Notes under the pieces: generated by a model | Database searches by the model: none | What the model was told of the DNA's origin: nothing | What the model saw: only the letters and a program-made list of their open reading frames with translations | Assembly (NCBI GenBank): GCA_026627065.1 | Contig: JAPNUO010000001.1 | Coordinates: 372,001 to 436,000 of the forward strand | Origin: Bacillota bacterium | GTDB lineage: Bacteria; Bacillota; Sulfobacillia; Sulfobacillales; Sulfobacillaceae | Direction: 5' to 3' | DNA length: 64,000 nucleotides | In this document: piece by piece, positions 1 to 8,904 of the stretch | How positions within the stretch are numbered: position 1 is the first letter of the stretch | Layout: each line of letters begins with the position of its first letter | Translations under genes and position numbers: made by a program

Positions 1-1324
1 GCTTTAAATGACCTAAGTTCAGATGCGGTTCCCGGCGTCCAATCGCGGCCATGGTGGTCATGGCCAAATGCCCTTCCACCGTCTCGGGCAGGTCGGGGAC
101 GACAATGCAGCGAAACGCATCGACGCCCTCGGCCTCCAGCGCAGCCTGCACCGCATCGCGAAGATCCTGCTCACCCTGGTCGCTCGCCATCCAGACGTCC
201 CAGCCCCCCTCTGCCGGCAGGGCCAGCACCTCGCGCACGCCGTCGATTCCGGCCAGAACCGCGCACCACGACGGTTGGGCGGGAGGCCGATCGGGTTCCA
301 TGCGTTCCACGCGCGCCTGGTCATGGCCTGGGGAACCGGCATAGGGAAAGGACCGGCCCACCACCTCGTAAATTCCTAACGCGGGACGGGCTAGAAGGCG
401 CTGGCCCCCGTTGGCCCTCGAGGCGGCGCGCCAGGCGTCGGACGCCAACAGCATCCTTAGCGGGTGGGGATCCCTTCTTAACGCCGCCTCTGGACTCAGC
501 ATGGTCGGCACGTCATCCCGCACATCCCCCCAAACTACTGAGCGTCCCAGCGTCCAAAGCAGCAACGTCAAATAGCAAGCATCCAGCAAACCGCCGTTGT
601 CCGTCTCCAACGCCACGCGAGAACTCTGGGCGGGCAGGGCCAACGCTAACGATCCAATTCCTGCCACCAAGCTGCCCAATCCCGCATACGCGTAGGGCGC
701 CCATTCGTCGCCGTAAAGCAAAAGTCCGACGGCATTGGCCTCCACCGCCACGGCATCCAAGACGCCGGGCGCGTCTTCGATCACCTCGGTGACTGTTGGC
801 GCCCCGACCACCCCGGGCGGCGCGGCACTGAGCCAGCGCTGGGACAAAGCATTTGCCTCGCGCAGGCGCTCCACCTGCAGTGCTGTATCCTGAGACGCCA
901 CAATCCACGACGCTTCCGTTCTCCTGACGCGGTCGACCAAGAGGCCGTCTAAGGTGGCCAGGCTCCGCACCACCACGGCGCCGATCCGCGCGAGCGCAAG
1001 CCACGCCACCAAAAGGTCGACACTGGCCTCGCCATAGAGCATGACGCGCATTCCTGGACTGACGCCGGCAGCCCGCCACCAGCGGGCCAGCCGGCCGCTA
1101 GCTTCATAGAGTGCGCGGAACGTCATCTCGCGCGACAACCCGCTCCGCCGGTCGCTAATGGCCACGGCGCCGGCGCGATCCCGCAGCTGGCGATCGACCG
1201 CATTGGCCGCCACATTGCCGTAAGCCCCGGCAAACCACGCCTGGTCGCGTTCAACATACCGCCAGGGCACAAACCAATCCAGGTGTTGCGCCACCTCTTC
1301 CCAGCCGGGCCCCTTGTCAGCCAT
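1..1324 (-). CDS. Acetyl/acyl-CoA synthetase-like protein, C-terminus cut by window edge
   Basis: An open frame of 441 codons runs from ATG 1324 off the left edge without a stop. Residues 17-45 (WFVPW, then AGAYGNVAANAVDR) resemble the N-terminal domain of acetyl-CoA synthetases, and residues 85-120 (GVSPGMRVMLYGEA, then LARIGAVVV) match the start of the AMP-binding domain. The phosphate-binding loop that normally reads TSGTTGxPK is not recognisable; the region around residues 200-215 reads LLLYGDEWAPYAY. Near the end, where the family has a catalytic lysine in PKTRSGK, this protein reads DLPETVEGHLA. It may therefore be a catalytically altered or non-enzymatic paralogue. It diverges from the MarR gene and may share its control region. 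Family assignment is fairly sure; activity is doubtful. Confidence 0.7.
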   Translation of the reverse strand, partial: MADKGPGWEEVAQHLDWFVPWRYVERDQAWFAGAYGNVAANAVDRQLRDRAGAVAISDRRSGLSREMTFRALYEASGRLARWWRAAGVSPGMRVMLYGEASVDLLVAWLALARIGAVVVRSLATLDGLLVDRVRRTEASWIVASQDTALQVERLREANALSQRWLSAAPPGVVGAPTVTEVIEDAPGVLDAVAVEANAVGLLLYGDEWAPYAYAGLGSLVAGIGSLALALPAQSSRVALETDNGGLLDACYLTLLLWTLGRSVVWGDVRDDVPTMLSPEAALRRDPHPLRMLLASDAWRAASRANGGQRLLARPALGIYEVVGRSFPYAGSPGHDQARVERMEPDRPPAQPSWCAVLAGIDGVREVLALPAEGGWDVWMASDQGEQDLRDAVQAALEAEGVDAFRCIVVPDLPETVEGHLAMTTMAAIGRREPHLNLGHLK

Positions 1325-1486
1325 GAAAGTTCCCTCCCATCTATTTGGACGTCCTCTGTTTCGGGGCGTGACTCGATCTTCTCGTCCGATCCTATTGGCA
1401 CCATATTCGCCGCCGATGCAAAACTTGCCAGCGAATGGCGTGCGTTATGTTTTCTGGAATACGCGGTGTCTCGGCGTGGAAAAATG

Positions 1487-1501
1487 GTGACAATTGATTG
1501 C
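1487..1501. promoter_or_regulatory. Candidate MarR operator, copy 1
   Basis: The sequence GTGACAATTGATTGC contains an inverted core CAAT-TG-ATTG and is repeated almost exactly 46 bases downstream. It overlaps the -35 element of the proposed marR promoter. Use as an operator by the adjacent MarR protein is inferred. Confidence 0.45.
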
Positions 1502-1525
1502 TTTACTTGCCCTCTGTGTTATTAT
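1498..1525 (+). promoter_or_regulatory. Promoter of the marR-MFS operon
   Basis: TTGCTT (1498-1503) lies 16 bases before TATTAT (1520-1525), and a TG at 1517-1518 gives an extended -10. The expected start point, near 1532, sits between the two candidate operator copies. Confidence 0.5.
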
Positions 1526-1532
1526 TAACAAT

Positions 1533-1546
1533 GTGACAATGATTGC
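1533..1546. promoter_or_regulatory. Candidate MarR operator, copy 2
   Basis: GTGACAATGATTGC has the inverted core CAAT-G-ATTG and repeats copy 1 with one base less in the spacer. It covers the predicted transcription start, a position suited to repression. Confidence 0.45.
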
Positions 1547-1573
1547 ACTGACGACAAATATTTCAGCCTCGGG

Positions 1574-2083
1574 GTGATGATGGTGGTAGAGCGGCAGGCA
1601 GAGACTCCGACAGAGGCCCAGCGGCGCGCATTGAAGGCTGTCGTCAATTTGATCCGGCTGGTTGAGCCACTCATTGTGGACTTATGGCGGTCACACGAGC
1701 TAACGCTGGCTCAGGTGCAGTGTCTGCGCATTTTGAGCATTCAGCCGGAGCAAGCGGGCGAACTGGCTAAAAAGCTGTCGATGTCTTCCACTTCGCTGAC
1801 AAGGGTCCTGGAGCGGTTGGAGTCGCGCGGGCTCATCGAGCGCACTGTCGACCTGCACGACCGGCGACGGGTCTGGGTTCAGCTCACCGAAAGCGGTCGC
1901 ACAACCGTGGGGAGCCTCACCAGCTGGTACCAAAGCCCGCTCTTCCAAGCCATCCGAGCCATGTCCGTCGACGAGACAGACGAGCTCACCCGGGTTCTAG
2001 AACAATTTGTCAAAGCCGTGCAAGCGCTCGATAGCCTGGACGGGGCAGAGAGCGCACCGTCATTGTCAGGAGAGCTTCGTTAG
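1574..2083 (+). CDS. MarR-family transcriptional regulator
   Basis: A 169-residue protein with a winged helix-turn-helix at about residues 50-115: a helix pair ([20 protein letters not shown]), then [20 protein letters not shown], which carries the DRR wing motif typical of MarR proteins. Such dimers usually repress neighbouring transporter genes and release DNA on binding small aromatic or toxic compounds. The next gene is an MFS exporter 13 bases downstream, so a drug- or metabolite-responsive repressor is the likely role. The start is uncertain: GTG 1574, ATG 1577 and ATG 1580 are adjacent and no strong ribosome-binding site separates them. Two repeats upstream are candidate operators. Confidence 0.88.
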   Translation: MMMVVERQAETPTEAQRRALKAVVNLIRLVEPLIVDLWRSHELTLAQVQCLRILSIQPEQAGELAKKLSMSSTSLTRVLERLESRGLIERTVDLHDRRRVWVQLTESGRTTVGSLTSWYQSPLFQAIRAMSVDETDELTRVLEQFVKAVQALDSLDGAESAPSLSGELR

Positions 2084-2096
2084 GAGGGAAAAGCGA

Positions 2097-4088
2097 ATGG
2101 CCACAGTGGCATCGCGTTCGCGGGCGGCCGCGCCACCGGGACCGGGATACAAGTGGATCGCACTTTCTAACACCACGTTAGGAGTGCTCATGGCCACCAT
2201 TAACTCCACGATTCTCATCATTTCACTGCCGGCCGTCTTTCGGGGAATTCACGTCAACCCCCTGCATAGTGGCCAGACCAGCTTGCTTTTGTGGATCTTA
2301 ATGGGGTTTAACGTAGCGACCACCATTCTTCTGGTGTCCTTTGGCCGCATCTCGGACACCTACGGCCGTGTCAGACTGTACAACCTCGGGTTTTTAGTGT
2401 TCACCCTGGGGTCCATCTTGTTATTTCTGACACCGGGCAAAGGCACAGCAGGAGAGTGGGAGCTGATCATCTTCCGCTTCGTGCAAGGAATCGGAGGCGC
2501 GTTCTTGTTTGCCAACAGTGCCGCCATCTTAACCGACGCCTTTCCCCCCAATCAACGCGGATTTGCGCTGGGACTCAACCAAATCGCGGCCATTGGGGGC
2601 AGCGTCATTGGCTTGGTGGTTGGCGGCTTGTTGTCAGCCGTGGACTGGCGCGCGATCTTTTTGGTCAACGTGCCCGTCGGGCTTTTCGGAACCGTCTGGG
2701 CTTATGTGGCCCTGCGAGAACTCGCGACAACGCGCGAAGCCAAGCGCATCGACTGGATCGGCAACTTGTCGTTTGCCCTCGGATTGATGGGCGTCATGCT
2801 CGGTTTAACGTACAGCATCAGCCCCTATAAAAACCATGCCATGGGCTGGCACAACCCCTTTGTCATCACCAGCCTCATCGTCGGGGTGGCTTTGCTGATT
2901 GTCTTTGTCATCGTGGAGAACTTTGTGCCGGATCCCATGTTTCACATGAACCTCTTTAAGATCCGCGCCTTCTCCATCGGCAATTTCACCAGCCTGATGG
3001 GCGCCATTGCCCGCGGTGGGCTGTCCTTTATGCTCATCATCTGGCTGCAGGGCGTCTGGTTGCCCATGCACGGCGTCTCATTTCAGCACACGCCGCTCCA
3101 AGCCGGCATCGACACCATTCCACAGATGGTCGGATTTCTTTTGTTCGGCCCGCTGAGCGGCCGCTTGTCGGACCGCTACGGTCCCCGGTGGTTCGCCACC
3201 GCCGGCATGCTGGTCAGCGCCATCGGCTTCTTCCTGCTGAACACCTTGCCGGCTGACTTCCACTACTGGACGTTTGCCTTCTACATCTTCATCGTCGGCG
3301 CCGGCATGGGGCTATTTGCGTCGCCTAACACCTCGTCTATCATGAGTGCGGTGCCTCCGCGGTATCGAGGGGCGGCCTCCGGCATGCGCGCCACGTTCAT
3401 GAATGCCGGGATGATGCTCAGCATGGGGATCTTCTTCACCATGGTGATTAGTTCGCTGACGACCGGGTTGCCTAAGACCATCACCAGCGGACTGCGCCAC
3501 TTTGCGCTACCTCCGGTCCTCATCGCGCATCTCGCGCATTTGCCGCCGTTGGATGTCCTCTTTGCGGCGCTGCTGGGCTACAACCCGCTCAAGATCCTCT
3601 TGAGCCAATCGGCTGCCGGCCGGTTGCTGTTAGCGCGGATGCCCAAATCGCAGGTGGCTACGCTGACGAGTCCGCGGTTTTTCCCGCACCTGATTTCTCA
3701 TCCCTTCATGGATGCCCTGCGCGTCGTCTTTATCTTCGCCGCGGCGATGACCCTGCTCTCCGCAATTCTGTCCGTATTCCGCGGTGAGCGCTTCATCTAC
3801 GAGGAGCACGCCCAGGGCATGGGATCGGCTTCCGCAGCATCCGCGTCCGCTTCGCGACTTTCGGTGGGCTCCGTCCTTCTCGCTCTCTCGGCGGTTTGGA
3901 TGGCCAAGGATGGTGCCCTCCCCGACGCGCCTCCGGAACGCGAACAGCAGCTTCGGCGGTCCCTCACCTTGTTGGCGATGGCGCTAGGACATCCTACGGC
4001 GGCCGTGCCGACCTGGACCACGGATGACCTGACGCGAATTGCGGAATCCTCTGATCGGCCTATTGCGTCGGATTCACGGTCTCCTTAA
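2097..4088 (+). CDS. MFS multidrug exporter, DHA2 (14-helix, EmrB/QacA) type
   Basis: A proton-coupled drug or metabolite exporter in the cytoplasmic membrane, 663 residues. Motif A is present as GRISDTYGR at residues 83-91, and a motif-C-like stretch ([19 protein letters not shown]) follows. Many hydrophobic segments, roughly fourteen, fit DHA2 architecture. The protein is longer than the usual 480-550 residues because of an extended loop near residues 470-560 and an Ala/Ser-rich C-terminal tail with one further hydrophobic stretch. I chose ATG 2097 because AGGAGGGA at 2082-2089 is correctly spaced; a longer open frame would overlap marR. Likely co-transcribed with, and controlled by, the MarR regulator. 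Substrate unknown. Confidence 0.88.
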   Translation: MATVASRSRAAAPPGPGYKWIALSNTTLGVLMATINSTILIISLPAVFRGIHVNPLHSGQTSLLLWILMGFNVATTILLVSFGRISDTYGRVRLYNLGFLVFTLGSILLFLTPGKGTAGEWELIIFRFVQGIGGAFLFANSAAILTDAFPPNQRGFALGLNQIAAIGGSVIGLVVGGLLSAVDWRAIFLVNVPVGLFGTVWAYVALRELATTREAKRIDWIGNLSFALGLMGVMLGLTYSISPYKNHAMGWHNPFVITSLIVGVALLIVFVIVENFVPDPMFHMNLFKIRAFSIGNFTSLMGAIARGGLSFMLIIWLQGVWLPMHGVSFQHTPLQAGIDTIPQMVGFLLFGPLSGRLSDRYGPRWFATAGMLVSAIGFFLLNTLPADFHYWTFAFYIFIVGAGMGLFASPNTSSIMSAVPPRYRGAASGMRATFMNAGMMLSMGIFFTMVISSLTTGLPKTITSGLRHFALPPVLIAHLAHLPPLDVLFAALLGYNPLKILLSQSAAGRLLLARMPKSQVATLTSPRFFPHLISHPFMDALRVVFIFAAAMTLLSAILSVFRGERFIYEEHAQGMGSASAASASASRLSVGSVLLALSAVWMAKDGALPDAPPEREQQLRRSLTLLAMALGHPTAAVPTWTTDDLTRIAESSDRPIASDSRSP

Positions 4089-4121
4089 TAATTGACCTTC
4101 CCGATGAAAGGAGTGTTATGC

Positions 4122-4544
4122 ATGGCAACCAAGTACGTGTGGCCATTGGCTACGGCAGCACTGGTGGTATTGGCCGGCGTGGCCCTCTTGATCTGGCCGT
4201 TCGCCCTTCACACCAACGTAGGCGGCTGGACGAGCGCAACCACCAGCGACTTTTGGTCGGGCCTCGGCGTCATTGTGGTCGGACTTTTGATGGTTATGGG
4301 CTGGCTGACCGGCTTGCAGCAAGAGCTGGTGCGTGCCGGCGTCATTGAGGTGCGGCGGCGGGAACCTGCCACCGTTCCGCCGCAGGCCTCTGCTCCCCAG
4401 GCGGGCATGCCCGGCTATGGGACCCCGTCCGCCAACGCGGACCTGGATCAATTGCTGCGCCCCTTGGCGGAGACCGTTTTGCGGGACTTGAGCGCCCAAC
4501 TCGCCGCCAAAGAAGGGCGCGGAGGAGGAGGACCCGTCGCATGA
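4122..4544 (+). CDS. Small two-helix membrane protein of unknown function
   Basis: A 140-residue protein with two hydrophobic segments in the first 70 residues (about 5-25 and 44-64), each followed or preceded by Trp-rich turns (LLIWPF, TTSDFWSG), then a proline-rich linker and a charged C-terminal helix (LRPLAETVLRDLSAQLAAKE). The Trp-rich pattern resembles SPW-repeat proteins such as the next gene. ATG 4122 is preceded by AAAGGAG with 8 bases of spacing. Its stop overlaps the next start by four bases, so the two are translationally coupled, downstream of the MFS exporter. No enzymatic motif is seen. Confidence 0.7.
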   Translation: MATKYVWPLATAALVVLAGVALLIWPFALHTNVGGWTSATTSDFWSGLGVIVVGLLMVMGWLTGLQQELVRAGVIEVRRREPATVPPQASAPQAGMPGYGTPSANADLDQLLRPLAETVLRDLSAQLAAKEGRGGGGPVA

Positions 4545-4768
4545 AAATGGGTACCTGGATGAGCCTCATCGGCTTTTTGGCCGGTATTTGGGTGATGTTG
4601 TCCCCCTATCTGGTCGGATTTGCGCCGACCCACGGCAATCCGTGGACCGGCATGGTGCTGGGAACCGATATCCTGGGCGCTGTCATTGCCCTGGCATCGC
4701 TGGTGGGATTGGTGGGCTTTTGGGGCATCGCCCTCAAACACATGACCCGCTCGAAGTCCTCGTCGTAA
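4541..4768 (+). CDS. SPW-repeat-like membrane protein
   Basis: A 75-residue protein with two transmembrane segments. The pattern WMSLIGFLAGIWVMLSPYLV followed by a turn and a second helix (GAVIALASLVGLVGFWGI) is characteristic of the SPW/VTM repeat family, which has no known function. ATG 4541 overlaps the stop of the preceding gene (ATGA), which implies coupled translation and perhaps a hetero-oligomer of the two small proteins. It ends 10 bases before a convergent gene. Confidence 0.7.
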   Translation: MKMGTWMSLIGFLAGIWVMLSPYLVGFAPTHGNPWTGMVLGTDILGAVIALASLVGLVGFWGIALKHMTRSKSSS

Positions 4769-4777
4769 AGTGAGAGG

Positions 4778-5593
4778 CTACCGTCTTCCAGCGGTCGGGA
4801 CGATCCCGGCCGCTTTCGCCTTTTGACTGAACGCCACAAAAGACGGATTGACCAGGGAGGTGGAGCGGTACCGCAGTGGACGGCCACTGAGGTCTAACAC
4901 CTGGCCGCCCATGGCCTCCACCAAGGCTTGACCGGCTGCAGTGTCCCAGGCCATCGTCGGCTTGAGGCGGGGGTACACGTCGGCCGTGCCCTCGGCAATC
5001 CAGCAAAATTTAAGCGCGCTGCCGGCAAAGCGCACCTCGCGAGCGACGATGCCTTGCGCCTGCAACCACGCCTCAAAAGTGGCGTCGCGGTGGCTGCGCG
5101 ACACCGCCACCACCCATCCTGCAGCCGCGCCATCCGGAGCCAAGGCGGCTAGCGGCTGAACGCCCCGGTCGTCTCGGCGCCACCCCCGTCCGTCGCCCCC
5201 CGCATACATCAGGCGGGCCAAGGGCACGTCCACCACCCCAAACACCGGGAGTCCCTCGTCTACCAACGCGACATTGATGGTAAATTCCCCCGAACCGCGG
5301 AGAAACTCCTTGGTCCCATCCAACGGGTCCACTAGCCAAAAACGCGAAAACTCGGGAAGAGTCTCGTGCTCGGCCGACTCTTCCGAGACCACCGGGATCT
5401 CCGGCCAAAGCCGCGAGAGGCCGTCGACGAGAATGTGGTGTGACGCCTTATCGGCCCGGGTCACGGGGCTCGCATCGCTCTTGGCATGCGTCTCGTACTG
5501 GCCGCTGGCCCAAACGTCCAAAATGGCCGCCCGCGCTTTTAGCAACACCGGAACCAATGCTTCAAAGAGCGCCGCGGGTCCGCCGTCAGTCAT
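4778..5593 (-). CDS. cysQ: 3'(2'),5'-bisphosphate nucleotidase / inositol monophosphatase family
   Basis: A Mg-dependent phosphatase of 271 residues. Metal-binding motifs are visible in order: SEES, DPLDGTKEFL (the family DPxDGT) and, near the C-terminus, AWDTAAGQAL (the WDxAAG motif). CysQ proteins recycle 3'-phosphoadenosine 5'-phosphate produced in sulfate assimilation; related inositol phosphatases share the fold, so the substrate is inferred from the KEFL variant typical of CysQ. I chose ATG 5593, giving MTDGGPAAL; its start overlaps the stop of the upstream MBL gene by 8 bases. It is the last gene of the minus-strand run that begins with fabL. Confidence 0.82.
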   Translation of the reverse strand: MTDGGPAALFEALVPVLLKARAAILDVWASGQYETHAKSDASPVTRADKASHHILVDGLSRLWPEIPVVSEESAEHETLPEFSRFWLVDPLDGTKEFLRGSGEFTINVALVDEGLPVFGVVDVPLARLMYAGGDGRGWRRDDRGVQPLAALAPDGAAAGWVVAVSRSHRDATFEAWLQAQGIVAREVRFAGSALKFCWIAEGTADVYPRLKPTMAWDTAAGQALVEAMGGQVLDLSGRPLRYRSTSLVNPSFVAFSQKAKAAGIVPTAGRR

Positions 5594-6218
5594 CGCCCTG
5601 TCCGCCCTTTCTTTGCCAATACAGTGGCTCGCCATGGGCTGGCAATAGCCAACCCTCGACAAAACCGGAAAGCAAAGCATCGGCACTCTGACGCGCCAAG
5701 CCGTGCCGCCAATTCAGCCATCGCGCCGGCGGCAGGGGTCTCCCGCGGCGGACTGCTAGGGCATCTCCCACAAAGAGCATGCCCGGTCCCCGGAAGGCCA
5801 AATGCCCTGGCGTATGCCCTGGACTGGCAATCGCGGTGAGCGGCCCTACCGCGTCCCCGGCGTGGAGCATCGCGTACGACCGCGGCACCTCGGCTTTCAT
5901 GACGCGCGCAATGTAGCGCTTCACTCCCGGCCGTGGCCGCTCTCCCACGATGTAGGGCACGTCGCCGGCCGGCAGCCACACTTGGGCCTGGCTCCACTGG
6001 GCCAAAGCGGCCAGATTGCCTATGTGATCCACATCGTAGTGGGTAATGAGAATATGCGCCACAGTAGCCTGGTGAGTCTCCAGTTCTCGCTGAATCGCTG
6101 AGGCCCGCCCTGGCAGCGAGGTGTCGATCAAAATGTTGCCGTCCGCCGATGCCATCCAATAGGCATAACTGCCGCGCGTGCTTTCCAAGATCCACACATC
6201 ATGCCCGACTTCTTTCAT
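5586..6218 (-). CDS. MBL-fold metallo-hydrolase
   Basis: A 210-residue single-domain metallo-beta-lactamase-fold hydrolase. The first metal motif is THYDVDHIG (HxDxDH, with Asp where most members have the second His), followed by GHTPGH and FVGDAL and a final AHGEP, the usual ligand series. Glyoxalase-II-like, lactonase and thioesterase activities all occur in this group, so the reaction cannot be named. Its ATG overlaps the stop of pdhD by four bases and has TGAGGAG upstream, so it is part of the pdh transcript; thioester hydrolysis would be a natural but unproven role. Confidence 0.8.
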   Translation of the reverse strand: MKEVGHDVWILESTRGSYAYWMASADGNILIDTSLPGRASAIQRELETHQATVAHILITHYDVDHIGNLAALAQWSQAQVWLPAGDVPYIVGERPRPGVKRYIARVMKAEVPRSYAMLHAGDAVGPLTAIASPGHTPGHLAFRGPGMLFVGDALAVRRGRPLPPARWLNWRHGLARQSADALLSGFVEGWLLPAHGEPLYWQRKGGQGDD

Positions 6219-7639
6219 CCTGAACTCCTCAGAACAACATGAATCGGTCGCCCTAGAGCAGCTTCCGCCGCTTCCATCAACGTTTCCGCCAACGTCGGAT
6301 GGGCGTGCATGGTCAATGCCAGGTCCTCTAAGGTCGCTCCCATCTCTACCGCCAGTGCGGCTTCCCCCACCAAGTCGGAGGCGTGGGCGCCCAACACGTG
6401 GATCCCCAGCACTTGGCCTGATGCGCGATCCGCCACCACTACCGCTTCCCCGCCTTCCGCGCCCAGGGTCATCGCGCGCCCGTTCGCCGCATACGGAAAA
6501 CGGCCCGTGACCGGGTCATAGCCTGCCGCCCGCGCCTCGCTTTCGGTCATCCCTACGGTGGCGATTTCCGGATCGGTAAAAATCACCGCCGGCACCGCGG
6601 TGGCGTCGAACGCGCTGGGCAGGCCGCTCAGGCTTTCTGCCGCCACCCTGCCTTGGTAACTCGCTTTGTGCGCAAGCATCGGCCCCGGGACAATGTCGCC
6701 GATGGCCGCCACGTCGGGATTCGAAGTTCTTAGCGCCTCATCGACCTCCACCCGCTGATTCGGCCCCAGGCGTATCTGAGCCCGAGAAAGGTCGAGGTCA
6801 TCCGTATTGGGAATCCTCCCCACGCTCACGAGCACCGCGTCCGCGGTCAGGGTGGCCGAGCCCCTGGGCCCGGTCACGTGAATCTCGGCGCTCTCGGCTC
6901 CGACGGTCGCGGATGTTAGCTCCGCATTGAGGCGGACCTCCACGCCAAGTTCCTCCAATCGCCGTGCCACCAGCCGCACCAGCGCGGGATCATACCCAGG
7001 CAAAATTTGGCTGCGCGCTTCCAGTACAGTCACCGCGCTGCCGAGTTTGCGAAACGCGGTACCCAGCTCTAAACCGATATAGCCCGCGCCCACCACCACC
7101 AAATGGGCCGGGATGCGCGAGAGCGCCAAGAGCTCGGTTGAGCCGCACACCACCCGCCCGTCGATCGGAAGCAGATCGAGCGGCCGCGGCCGCGACCCTG
7201 TAGCCACAATGGCGTGGCGGAACCGCACCTTGACCGTTTCAAATTCGCCCACCGCCCGCACTTGGTGAGGATCGAGAAAACGCGCTTCGGCTTCCATGAC
7301 CCGGACGCCATAGTGGTTTAGCAGTTGGCGCACACCGCCCGTCAGCCGGGCGACGACGCCGGCCTTAAAGGCCTGAAACTCGCTCAGATTCACCGATGCG
7401 GCGCTGACCGCAATGCCGCGGCGCACACCCTTCTGGAGCTGAAACAGGTCATCGGCGGTCTGGATGAGCGCCTTGGAGGGAATACAGCCGACATTCAGGC
7501 ACACGCCGCCGACGGCGCCGCGTTCGATGAGCACCACTTGGCGCCCCAACTGCGCCGCGCGAATGGCGGCGACATAACCGCCCGGGCCGCCGCCGACAAC
7601 CAGCAGATCCACGTCTTCCGTAAGTTCCCCGACCACCAT
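6215..7639 (-). CDS. pdhD: Dihydrolipoyl dehydrogenase (E3)
   Basis: The E3 flavoprotein (474 residues) reoxidises dihydrolipoamide with NAD+ in the pyruvate dehydrogenase complex. An FAD Rossmann motif (GGGPGGYVAA) near the N-terminus is followed by the redox disulfide in GGVCLNVGCIPSK. A second nucleotide-binding motif (GAGYIGLELG) and the C-terminal His-Glu active-site stretch (HAHPTLAETLMEA) are present. No extra lipoyl domain is fused. ATG 7639 follows GGAGA at good spacing just after the pdhC stop. It follows pdhC directly and overlaps the MBL gene downstream. Confidence 0.95.
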   Translation of the reverse strand: MVVGELTEDVDLLVVGGGPGGYVAAIRAAQLGRQVVLIERGAVGGVCLNVGCIPSKALIQTADDLFQLQKGVRRGIAVSAASVNLSEFQAFKAGVVARLTGGVRQLLNHYGVRVMEAEARFLDPHQVRAVGEFETVKVRFRHAIVATGSRPRPLDLLPIDGRVVCGSTELLALSRIPAHLVVVGAGYIGLELGTAFRKLGSAVTVLEARSQILPGYDPALVRLVARRLEELGVEVRLNAELTSATVGAESAEIHVTGPRGSATLTADAVLVSVGRIPNTDDLDLSRAQIRLGPNQRVEVDEALRTSNPDVAAIGDIVPGPMLAHKASYQGRVAAESLSGLPSAFDATAVPAVIFTDPEIATVGMTESEARAAGYDPVTGRFPYAANGRAMTLGAEGGEAVVVADRASGQVLGIHVLGAHASDLVGEAALAVEMGATLEDLALTMHAHPTLAETLMEAAEAALGRPIHVVLRSSG

Positions 7640-7641
7640 GG

Positions 7642-8871
7642 CTAAGTCATCTCCATAAAAAGCTCGAGCGGCGCATGAAGGTAGCGCATCACCTGATTTA
7701 AAAAGCGGCCCGCCGTTCCCCCGTCGACCACGCGGTGATCGAACGTCAAGGTCACGCTCATCACCGGGCGAGCCACAATTTCGTCATTCTCCAGCACGAC
7801 CGCCTTTTTTTGGATGCGTCCCGTTCCCAAAATCGCCACCTCGGGATAGTTGATCACAGGCGTGGCATATTGTCCCCCGAACGAGCCGTAATTGGTAATC
7901 GTAAAAGTCGAGCCGGTCAGCTCGTCTCGGGTCAGGCGCCGCTCGTGGGCCCGCTGACTCAGCTCCTGAATTGCCGACGCCAATTCCCACAGGCTCAACC
8001 GATCAGCATCGCGGATCACGGGAACGACTAGCCCCTCTTCGTCGTCCACGGCCATTCCGATATGGTAACGCGACTTCAGGACAATTTCCTGCCGCTCGTC
8101 GTCAAAGCTGGCATTGAGATAAGGGAAGCGCTTCAGCGCGCTCACCGCCGCCTTGATAATGAAGGGGAGATACGTGAGGTGAACCTGGCGTGCTGCCGCG
8201 GTCGCTTTCAGCTGCTCCCTCAAAGCCACCAGTTCCGACACCTCCACCTCGTCCATCGTGGTCACGTGCGGCGCGGTGTACATGGCCCGGACCATATGCT
8301 CGGCAATGGCCCGCCGCGTACCTCGGAGCGGAATCCGTTGCTCTCCCGTCCCTTCTTCTGACGACGCGCCGCGGATGTCCGCGGATGGCGGAGGAACAGC
8401 AGGCGCCGTCACCTTCACGTCCCGCCGCACCTGCCAGGCGCGCACGTCCTCCGCCAACACCCGGCCGTGCTCTCCCGATCCTTGAATCTCGTGAATGTCC
8501 ACCCCCAACTCGCGCGCCAATTTGCGCACCGCGGGCGTCGCCAGAACGCGCCGGCGCGAGGCCGAAGGTTCCGGTTCGGCGGTTCCCGGGGAACGCCCAA
8601 CCGGGGCTGCCGATGGGTTCTGTTCCCCCTTACCCACCTCAAAGCGAATGACCGGCGTACCGACCCGAACCATGGCGCCTTCTTGGACCAAGAGCTCCTC
8701 CACCCGACCTTCCACCGGCGAGGGAATTTCGACAGTGGCCTTGTCGGTCTGGATCTCTAAAATGGGGTCTTCGGCCTTCACCTGAGTCCCCGGCGCCACG
8801 CGCCACTTGACAATTTCTGCTTCGTGAATCCCTTCACCGACATCGGGGAGGGTCCATTCGTACTCTGCCAT
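7642..8871 (-). CDS. pdhC: Dihydrolipoamide acetyltransferase (E2)
   Basis: The E2 core of the pyruvate (possibly branched 2-oxoacid) dehydrogenase complex, 409 residues. One N-terminal lipoyl domain carries the modified lysine in TDKATVEIP (Lys44). A peripheral subunit-binding domain ([19 protein letters not shown]) lies near residues 110-145, and a C-terminal catalytic domain ends with the HxxxDG motif as HRVVDGG. Linkers are Pro/Ala-rich. ATG 8871 is preceded by GGAGGAG. The E1 subunits in the operon look like PdhAB, so the acetyl-transferring form is favoured. Confidence 0.93.
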   Translation of the reverse strand: MAEYEWTLPDVGEGIHEAEIVKWRVAPGTQVKAEDPILEIQTDKATVEIPSPVEGRVEELLVQEGAMVRVGTPVIRFEVGKGEQNPSAAPVGRSPGTAEPEPSASRRRVLATPAVRKLARELGVDIHEIQGSGEHGRVLAEDVRAWQVRRDVKVTAPAVPPPSADIRGASSEEGTGEQRIPLRGTRRAIAEHMVRAMYTAPHVTTMDEVEVSELVALREQLKATAAARQVHLTYLPFIIKAAVSALKRFPYLNASFDDERQEIVLKSRYHIGMAVDDEEGLVVPVIRDADRLSLWELASAIQELSQRAHERRLTRDELTGSTFTITNYGSFGGQYATPVINYPEVAILGTGRIQKKAVVLENDEIVARPVMSVTLTFDHRVVDGGTAGRFLNQVMRYLHAPLELFMEMT

Positions 8872-8904
8872 CTCCTCCTGCCTTTCGTTGCAAGTGAGTG
8901 CCGT

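Noticed and set aside
513..1079. A 188-codon minus-strand open frame
   Set aside because: It is out of phase with the continuous acyl-CoA-synthetase-like frame and has an Arg/Gly-rich composition typical of a shadow in GC-rich DNA.
2007..2096. Earlier start for the MFS exporter
   Set aside because: It overlaps marR and lacks a ribosome site, whereas ATG 2097 has an excellent one.
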